DNA of 64,000 nucleotides from Cenococcum geophilum 1.58 (taxonomy: Eukaryota; Ascomycota; Dothideomycetes; Gloniales; Gloniaceae), in assembly GCA_001692895.1 (NCBI GenBank), contig KV748200.1, forward strand, positions 1,562,914 through 1,626,913. The letters run 5' to 3'. Positions 56,273 to 64,000 of the stretch are shown here, one piece after another. The notes under the pieces were generated by a model, which saw only the letters and a list, made by a program, of their open reading frames with translations, made no database searches and was not told the DNA's origin. The position numbers and the translations under genes were made by a program. Within the stretch, counting starts at the first letter, position 1. Every line of letters starts with the position of its first letter.

Positions 56273-57231
56273 GGTATATAGGATTAAGTGGCGTTAAGGT
56301 CCATAGGGTTATATATAGGGCTTTTAGGTCTTAAAGATGGATCGCGCTTTAGGGTATATATTAGTTTTGTAAAGTTTTAGATATAAGATGTAGTTAGCTT
56401 TAGAGAATAAGTCTGTTTATTATATTAGAGGTCTTTATTAATTCGTTAATATATTATAGCAAATTTGGGTAAGTTNTTTAGCAGTTCTTTNCCTACTANC
56501 TATACTCTAATTTTATCNNAAATAGCTTNNCNGAGAGNAGTAACTCTAGCGGCTTTATTCTAATCTAGTTTACTAATAAGGCCTAAAAATTCTAAAAAGA
56601 AGCTAGTAAAGTCTTGGTTCCATTATTATAGGTTTTTAAGTTTAGTAACAGCTATATATTTATAGCTAGCGTTATTATATATTTGTTCTAATAGAGAGAT
56701 AAAGATTTTAAAATTAATAAAGGTGCTATTATAGAAGAATAGGTCCATAGTTTATATAGCGTCTTTACTTAAATAAGATATTTTATAGCTAATCTTACTA
56801 GCTTTAGTAGGGTATTAGTTATAGTTTATTAAAAGTTTAAGATGGAGCTTAGTTATAAAGGGATATAGGTTATTTTAATTTCTATTAAATATTAGAGGGT
56901 TAGGAAACTTTTTAAATTTTATAGTAGGTACTAGGTTTATTATAGGTATAAATTAAGCTACTATTACTAGTTTAGGGTTTATATTTAATGGGTTAGGTTT
57001 ATATATAGTTATTTTAATTTTATTTATAGGTGTTATTATTAGGGTTTCTAACGCAAGTACTTTAGCGTTATAGAGTTCTTTATATATTGCTTTAATTAAT
57101 TACTAATGCTAAGCTTCTAGTATAGTTTATTGCTAGGCTAGGGCATCCATAAAGGACTGTTATATTATAGTTATTTATTCCCTAACTAGGGCCATAATAG
57201 TTAATATAGCGGATTTGAGTTCGTTTACTAT
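56273..57231 (-). pseudogene. Gyp-3b gag
   Basis: Reverse complement of Gyp-3a gag. The start codon is ATA (57231-57229) where Gyp-3a has ATG. Capsid block and basic tail can be followed; ambiguous bases at 56476-56538. Separated from pol by Cop-2. Confidence 0.8.
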
Positions 57232-57261
57232 TTTAAGGGTATTAGTATTAACGCAACGTAA

Positions 57262-57566
57262 TATAAGGGCGCGAAGAGACTTTAGGGAAGATTTAAAGGA
57301 ACGATATAAATTCTATTTAAATTTAAGGGTATATAGCTCTCGCTAAGAATAAGACGTTGCCTAAAGAAGAGAAGGGAATAATAAGAGAATTATATAATTA
57401 AATAGTTAGGGGCTTGGTGGTCGATGCGTGCGCATATACACACGAGGTCTTTAACGGACTTTAGTAAAATTCAATTAATCTAGCAGAATTTGGTTAAAGC
57501 GTTGGAATTTATCTATTAAGTGTTTTACCAAGACATTCCTATTATAACTGGGCTAGTCCTATTACA
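57262..57566 (-). repeat. Gyp-3b 5' LTR
   Basis: 305 bp, starts TATAAGGGC and ends CTATTACA; followed by TSD CGGGC (57567-57571). Confidence 0.92.
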
Positions 57567-57571
57567 CGGGC

Positions 57572-57996
57572 TAGAATAACTCTATTAATTAATAGCCTTA
57601 TTAAACCCCTAAGCCCTAAACTAAAAACTTCCCTAGTAGGTGCAAACCTACTAGTAGCCCTTAATACTTATATAAACGTTATTAACAAATAATACAATAA
57701 TATACTACGCCTAATACTAAAATACGCTCCTTAATATAATAAAACAGCCCTATAAACATCTACTAAGTTATTATCTTAACTTAAGCACCTTAACGCTATA
57801 GATATTAATACTAGGACCATAGAATACGCCCTACTAGGGTCCTTTAAATAAGAACGATATATTAAGCTAGGCCTCTACTTTAAATATAAAAGTAACTCCT
57901 ACCTCTCTAACTACTACTCCGCCCCTTTTTAAAAAGATTTATAAATAGCTAACGCTAGCAGTCTACCACCCTAATTCTCTAGCTATTATCTCTAAT
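57572..57996 (+). pseudogene. Gyp-2b gag, middle part
   Basis: Aligns with Gyp-2a minus-strand gag around 24400-24850 (reading TLLINSLIKPLSPKLKTS). Interrupted by NA-1 at CTAAT (57992-57996). Many TAG/TAA stops. Confidence 0.75.
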
Positions 57997-58233
57997 TGTT
58001 ATAAGGACGATATATTATATATAAACGCTAGATAAATAAGAATTAGATTTAAAGAATTAATAGTTATATATAGCTATTATAGAGACTTAAGAGGATTGCT
58101 AAAGAGCTTAGTAGGAATATAGCTGCGGTTAAATCTATATAGGGATATTAGGGTAGATAAACTATTTACCAAACAAGGAAAGGAAACCAGCTACGCATAT
58201 CGCGTAGCACGTATTATAGGTAGTCCCGTAATA
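57997..58233 (-). repeat. NA-1 3' LTR
   Basis: 237 bp, TGTTATAAGG...CCGTAATA. Confidence 0.9.
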
Positions 58234-58449
58234 GTACCCCCCCTTTAGGGGGTAGTAGATCTAGAAGGTAGTAGTATAGTACTAGTAATAGATTCTAGCG
58301 GGTAGGACTAGGTTAAAAGTTAGAATAAGAGTATAGATACTAAGAGATCTAATAATCGCTTATACCATAATAGAGACAAAATCCGTTCTTTATATAATAT
58401 AAGTAACACTTAATAGAGGAGGATTGTAATCGCGATTATAATAAGGTGG

Positions 58450-59431
58450 TAGGTAGTAGGCGGGAGCAAAAGCTAAATAGGGCTCTTAACTTATTTCTAG
58501 ACTAGGGAGTAGGGATAAGGCTAGCAGTCTAGATTTAGAGGTTGACGTCTATAGGCTTATAGGCGGCGACGGGTTTTTAGGCTAGTTTCTAAACTAGCGG
58601 GTTCTAGATTAGTAGATTCTAGATAAGTAGGTAATAAAAGTAGCAATTAAGGCGCTAAATAAGCTTAATATACTTACTATATAATAGGCTAAATAGGGTA
58701 TCGCTTAACTTCTTAAGGGACTAGTAGAGGGCAGGACGGAAGCTATAGTAAAGCGCTATAACGCGTAATACGTCTAGCTAGGAGGAAGCACTAGCCTTAT
58801 ATACAAATCGCTTAAAGCGAGTAAGGTACGCGATAAGTAACTCCTTTTCTCTCTAACGTATAGACGAGAAGCGCTAGATAGCCTCCTATTATTCTCTTAG
58901 GTTATAATAAAGGCGCTAAAAAAAGGAGAAGATATCCTTATAGTCCTAGGACTAGGTATCTTTAGCTAACTAGCAGAGATATAGGATAGAAGCCTGCTAT
59001 AACTGCTTAAGGAGATCCTATATATAGTTAAATGCGTTAGTACTAGTAAGCTAGTTAGATTAAAGCTTTACTCTAATTAATAGGAGCTATATATATAACG
59101 TAAGAGGCTTACCATTAAAGTAAGGGGGGTTAGGGAGGTGTGGGCGAGTTAGAGTAGGTGTAAAATCGGTCTAGAGCTAGAGCTAGTAGACGTTGGCGCG
59201 TAAGGCGTCAAGGTCTAATTAGAGTAACTAGATCTTAGAACACTAGTTCTAGAGCTCCTACTATAGCTGCTATACTAGTAGGAGAAGAGCTAGCTAGTTG
59301 GATATAGAGGCTAGGCTGGAAAGAAGGCTGAAAAAAAATCTAGACTAGATACGTCGAAGACTCTACATAGAGAGTCTACGATAGCTCTACGCTATCGTCA
59401 ACGTCTGGCTGGACAGCGCGAGCAATTCTAA
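58450..59431 (+). pseudogene. Unrecognised antisense-to-element ORF in NA-1, about 325 residues
   Basis: Plus-strand frame with only TAG/TAA interruptions and a balanced, charged composition: DLEVDVYRLIGGDGFLG, TEAIVKRYNAQYVQLGGSTS, LIYKSLKASKVRDKQLLFSL, GEDILIVLGLGIFSQLAEIQ, LTIKVRGVREVWASQSRCKI. No start was fixed; the frame runs some 45 codons into the right LTR. The opposite strand gives Ser/Leu/Pro-rich text typical of an antisense, apart from a weak Cys-containing run near 58400. I recognise no family. It could be a captured host gene fragment, or a gag in an element whose orientation I misread. Confidence 0.45.
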
Positions 59432-59668
59432 TATCACGAGGACGATATATTATATGTAAACGCTAGATAAACAAGCATCGGATTTAAAGAATTAATAGCT
59501 ACATACGGCTGTTGTGGAGACTTAAGAGGATTGCTAGAGAGCTTGGTAGGAATGTAGCTGCAGTCAAATCTATATAGGGGCGTCAGGGTGGATAAACTAT
59601 CTACCAAATAAGAAAAGGAAACCAGCTACGCGTACCGCGTAGCGCGTGTCACGGGCAGTCCCGTAATA
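59432..59668 (-). repeat. NA-1 5' LTR
   Basis: 237 bp, TATCACGAGG...CCGTAATA; followed by TSD CTAAT. Confidence 0.9.
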
Positions 59669-62600
59669 CTAATCTTTATCTAGCTCTAGCTTAATAACTA
59701 GTAAGCACCACTTATAAGGATAAAGCTATAACTAATACGCTATAAAAACTCCGTCCTAATTACCTCTAAAAGGAAGGTCCCAGAGCTAAGTCGCTCTTTA
59801 GGATAGCGCTACCTTAAGATCTTATTAAACGCATTTAACGTTATAAACTCCAACTCTTAGGACCGTAGTATAACTATTAACTGCCATCTTTAGCAGAATG
59901 GTTAATAGGCTAACATTTAAATCCTAATTAATATAGGAGCTAGCGGCATAGGATTTATTAATAAGATCTTTATATAAGTGTTAGGCTATAAAGACGCACC
60001 TACCGTAACCGGCTTAGCATAGGCGAGACGCCTATAAAACGTAGTCGCCCCGTATTAAAGAACAGTAGAGTTTAGTTCTATAGTTCTACTTTATTAAGAA
60101 CCAGATACTTATTGCATTCCGTCACTATTATCACGTTACTATATACCCTTTAGGCCTTGGCGTCCTAATAATAAGATAATAGTTTTACCCTAACCCCCTT
60201 TAATTAGTATATTAATATATTTAGATTTAATAGTAACGTGTTTTACCACTTAACGCCATACCCCAGTCAATGCCGCACTCTAGTTAAAGCCGCACCCCAG
60301 TTAAAGCCGCACCTTACTAAAACCAAAAATAAAAGCAATTACAATATTAACACCAAACCCTTAATTACTTTAGAAAGAGGCTAAAATACATCTTATAGAG
60401 CAGGCCTCTAAAAAAATAATTTTAAGTTAATAAAAGGCCGTAAAAGGTGGGGTGTGGCGTTAAGTGGTGGAACACGTTAAACGCACTACTTTAGGCTGTA
60501 TTACCTATATAGTATCCCTAAGACTCTAATACCTAAACTATAAAGAACCAATTAGACTTTTTATTACTACCCTAAGTTACCTAGTAATCCTTAAATAACC
60601 CTAGATAAAGCTATATAAGGTAACTATTAATTAAAATAACCTTAAGCTTCTATTTACCACCCCCTATTATAAGTAAAGGCGCTCTATAGCCCGCTACTTA
60701 GACTCTAGACTAAAATTTAAGGAATCTACTAGAATCTACTAGTCTAGAATTTCTACTAGTCTACCCTATACCTAAGGAGGAATCTACTTAATTCTACTAA
60801 CCTAGATTCTACTAAATTTTACTAAAGATCCGGAAATTCTACTAAACCCTATAAACCGACCCTAATTACTATACCGCCCTAAACTAGGTAGAAGCTTAAG
60901 CTTAGTATATAAAACTACTAGAAGAACTAATATCCTATAATAATAAAAATACTTAAAGAACCTAAACCTAAATCTAATACTAACTCTATACTTAATACTA
61001 AACCTAAAGTTAAGTAAGAAACTATAGACAATTAAAGCCCGCTTAACGCCCTAGATATTTATATAATTAGAGCTATCCCACTAGCGCGACTTACTAAGAG
61101 ACCCGAATATATAATCTTCGCTATTACTATAGCCGGTATTAAAAAGGCCTTAGTACTAAAGAAGCATACTAACCCTACTATAAAAGTACTAGTAGAGTAC
61201 TATAATCGCCTAGATGTATTCTTATAAAAGGAAGTCGATAAGCTACTAGAATACTAACTATATAACTATAAAATCGTACTTAAAGAAGGAAAATAGCCTA
61301 GATTTAGACCTCTATATAGAATATCCTAAAACGAACTCTAAGTACTATAGAAGTATTTAGACGAGAACCTAAGTAAAGGATTTATTAGAGTAAGCTCTTC
61401 GCCTATAGCCATACTAGTAATCTTTATTAAAAAAACCTAGTAGTAGTCTACGCTTCTACGTAGACTACTAAGCTCTTAATGCTATTACTATTAAGAACTA
61501 ATATCCAATCCTATTAATATAAAGACGCTAAACTAACTAAGTAAGGCTTACTACTATATAAAGCTTAATATTATCTCTATATTATAAAAGGAGACAAATA
61601 GCTTACTATATTCCGTACCTAGTATAGATTATTTAAGTACTTAATAATACTATTTGGCTTCGCAAACGCTCTAAGCTTATTTTAATATTATATAAATAAT
61701 ACCCTATATCCTTACCTAGATATCTTCTATATTGCTTATATTAACAATATTCTAATATATAGTAATAATCTAACTAAATACTAGAAATATAATAACCTTA
61801 TTATATAAGCCCTATATAGAGCTAGTCTATAATTAGATATAGATAAATACAAGTTCTATAAAATAGAAGTCCTATACCTTAAACCTCTTATTTCTACTAA
61901 TAGTATATAGATAGACCTAAAGAAGGTTAAAGTAATTATAAACTAGTAAGAACCTAAGAATGTTAAGGATATAAGAGCTTTTATAAGATTTACCAACTTC
62001 TACTAATAGTTTATTAATAACGTCTTCGCCTTAGTTTTACCCCTTATAGCTCTAACCTAAAAAGATAAAGCCTTTATTTTTAATAAGGAATATAAAAAGG
62101 CCTTTACTTATTTAAAAGTTATATTTACTACCATGCCTATACTCTAGTACTTTAACTTAGACTAAATAAGTATTATAGAAGCTAATTTATCTAACTATAT
62201 TACTAGAGGTATTCTATCTCAATATAACGAGGATGGAGTATTATACCTTATAGTATACTTCTTAAAGCGACTAAGCCCTACTAAATATAATTATAAGATC
62301 TATAATAAGGAACTACTAGCCTTTATTAGATGCTTTAAGCAATAGCGGCCTAAACTAGAAGGCACCGGATTCCTAATTAAAGTCCTTAGCGACTATAAGA
62401 ACCTATAGTGCTTTATAACTATAAAATAGCTAAGCTATTATTAGGCTCGCTAATTAGAATATTTATCTTATTTCTAATTCTTAATTATATACTACCTAGG
62501 TATTTAAGGTTAAAAGCCTAATACCTTAACCTAATGCTCTTAAGACACGCTAGTACTAGAAGAAGCGTACTCCTATTAAAACTAAACCCTACTCTACCCT

Positions 62601-64000
62601 AAACTATTTAACCCTTTTACTAAAGATCTTGTAGTATACGTTCTTAATATAACCAATTAATTAAATAGATTATAGTTAATAAATACCTAAATAATAAGTT
62701 TATCTAAGAGACGCTTAAGCTAATTTAAGATGGCGTTAGATACTTTAAGAAGATTTCTCTAAGTAAATATAAAACTTATAGAGACTACTTATACTATAGG
62801 AACCGCCTAGTTATATCTAACTATAATAAAATTAAGCTTAAGCTTCTTAAATATATATATAATTTACTAGTAGCCGGCTACCTAGGCTAAGGAAAGACCC
62901 TAGAACTACTCTAATAAGAATACTATTAGCTAAATATATATAATATAATATAAAGGTACGTCTCTAGCTACTATACCTACTAATAAGCTAAAGCTTTATA
63001 TAAGATATATAACGGCCTTCTAAAGCTACTACCTATTCTAGACTAAAGATAGAAGGATATTTTAATTAACTTTATTATTAATCTCCCTACAAGTAAAGGC
63101 TATATAGATATTATAGTAGTTATAGACTAGCTATCTAAGATAAGGTACTTAATTACCTGCCCTAATATATTAATACCTACTATTGCCTAACTATTCCTAA
63201 ACTATATATATATAGAAATCCTATAAACTCTCTAAAATAATTATCTCTAATAGACGTAGCTAGTTTATCTTTATATTCTAGAAAAAACTAACTACTAGAC
63301 TCTATATTAAAGTACTACTATCTACTACTTATTACCTAGAAATAGATAGTTAAATAAAATATGTAAATACTATAATAGAATAGTATATTTGGATATATAT
63401 ATTATACTTATAAGATAACTAGATTAACTATCTTATATTTACCGAGTTTACTATAAATAACTCTATCTTAGAAACTATAAAGGTCTCCCTATTCCTAGCT
63501 AATTACGGCTAGTATCTATAAATAGGTTTTAAACCCTTTAGTAATATTCCTTACTCTATTTATTACGCCTTATAAGTTATAAAAGTAAATAAATTTATAA
63601 AGAAGATACAGGAACTATAATAGTTTCTTACTAATAAGATAATATAGGCTTAATCTATTTATAAAGTGATAGTAAATAAGAAATAAACCCTAGTACTAGT
63701 CTACTAAATTAGTAATTTTATCTAGCTAAATATAAGAAAACCTAAATATAAAACGACCTACTAAGAAACTTAACTAGAAGAACGCTAGCCCTTATAAGGT
63801 TAAAAAGTTATCTCTCTTTATGCCTACTAACTAAAGCTCCCTAATACGGTTAAAATCCACCCTATATTCTATATATTAGTCCTCTACCCTACTACCCCTA
63901 TATTAGACGCCCTACCTAAATAGATATAGGACTCTCCCCTACTAGTTAAAGTAGATAGTAAGGACAAATACTTTATTAAAAGAATTAATAATATTAAGTA
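59669..64000 (+). pseudogene. Gyp-2b gag C-terminus and pol, cut by window end
   Basis: Resumes after NA-1 and again after MITE-3 (60478). RT includes AYINNILIYSNNLTKYQKY (61735-61795, YIDD damaged), then FTNFYQQFINNVFALVLPLI. RNase [21 protein letters not shown] (62295-62355). The integrase has LINFIINLPTSKGYIDIIVV (63060-63120). The GPY/F and 'YPIFYILVLYPTTPI' segment (63855-63905) lead into the chromodomain, where the window stops. Same protein as Gyp-2a, with more stops. Confidence 0.85.
60236..60477. mobile_element. MITE-3: Tc1/mariner-like MITE, 242 bp
   Basis: Ends ACGTGTTTTACCACTTAACG and its complement CGTTAAGTGGTGGAACACGT, flanked by TA (60234-60235, 60478-60479). Gyp-2a has the empty site (TTAATGGCAAACG), confirming the boundaries. 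Three 17-18 bp units GCCGCACCCCAGTTAAA lie just inside the left end. The outer ACGTGTT is shared with MITE-2. Confidence 0.88.

Larger units (their letters stand above)
32805..57566 (-). mobile_element. Gyp-3b: second copy of the Gyp-3 family, minus strand, four insertions inside
   Basis: LTRs 32805-33109 and 57262-57566, both 305 bp; TSD CGGGC at 32800-32804 and 57567-57571. Own pieces: 32805-33656, 35783-35873, 42202-42352, 47520-50534, 56273-57566. Removing LINE-2, LARD-1, Cop-1 and Cop-2 leaves about 5.38 kb; a segment matching about 570 bp of Gyp-3a integrase is deleted beside Cop-1. Confidence 0.92.
57997..59668 (-). mobile_element. NA-1: short non-autonomous LTR element, 1672 bp
   Basis: LTRs 57997-58233 and 59432-59668, both 237 bp; exact TSD CTAAT at 57992-57996 and 59669-59673. 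The sequence GTACCCCCCCTTTA inside the left LTR matches the reverse polypurine tract of minus-strand Gyp-2a, so NA-1 is inferred to be minus-strand. No pol. The only persuasive frame inside runs on the plus strand. Confidence 0.88.
31816..64000 (+). mobile_element. Gyp-2b: second copy of the Gyp-2 family, plus strand, 3' end beyond window
   Basis: 5' LTR 31816-32158 followed by gag homologous to Gyp-2a. The body continues in pieces 32159-32804, 57567-57996, 59669-60235 and 60478-64000, interrupted by Gyp-3b, NA-1 and MITE-3. Each junction matches the uninterrupted Gyp-2a sequence. The window ends inside the chromodomain, so the 3' LTR and second TSD are not visible. More heavily mutated than Gyp-2a. 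Confidence 0.88.

Overview
This 64 kb window is a transposon graveyard from a filamentous ascomycete (Pezizomycotina). No host gene, tRNA or rRNA was recognised. The inference rests on three things. The elements are fungal in type: chromodomain Ty3/gypsy, Ty1/copia, and a Tad-like LINE. Nearly every coding frame is broken by in-frame TAG/TAA at Gln or Trp positions. The differences I followed between LTR copies are almost all C/T and G/A transitions, which is the signature of repeat-induced point mutation (RIP). Catalytic residues show the same damage (YIDD to YINN, DSG to DSR), and some ATG starts have become ATA. The species cannot be named from the sequence.

Layout, left stack. A LINE ORF1 remnant (1-797, minus) abuts an old gypsy remnant here called G0 (about 1020-1670, 7637-7827, 25913-25990, plus). 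G0 was hit by Gyp-1 (1671-7631, minus) and Gyp-2a (7828-25907, minus). The 3' LTR of Gyp-2a was hit by Gyp-3a (7974-20113, plus), and the integrase end of Gyp-3a was hit by Gyp-4 (12868-19054, plus). All four have matching LTR pairs and exact 5-bp target-site duplications (TSDs), so the order of insertion can be read directly.

Middle. A palindromic foldback element FB-1 (26559-28907) is split by TRG-1 (26915-28790), a gag-only retrotransposon with LTRs of only 61 bp. A RIP-degraded island with micro- and minisatellites follows (28914-31815).

Right stack. Gyp-2b (31816 to beyond the window end, plus) is a second copy of the Gyp-2 family. It was hit by Gyp-3b (32805-57566, minus), NA-1 (57997-59668) and MITE-3 (60236-60477). 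Gyp-3b itself contains a 5'-truncated LINE (33657-35782), the gag-only large element LARD-1 (35874-42201), copia Cop-1 (42353-47519, 5' LTR lost with about 570 bp of Gyp-3b) and copia Cop-2 (50535-56272), which carries MITE-2 (50831-51227). Subtracting these inserts and adding back the deletion gives Gyp-3b the same length as Gyp-3a (about 5.95 kb), an internal check on the boundaries.

Most notable: the 61-bp-LTR gag-only element with a poly(A)-tailed partial LTR beside its 3' LTR; two palindromic modules shared by gypsy, copia and gag-only families; LARD-1 with an unrecognised second ORF; and NA-1, whose only coherent reading frame runs antisense to its own polypurine tract. Domain calls come from reading translations by eye with stops treated as mutated Gln/Trp; no database search was run.
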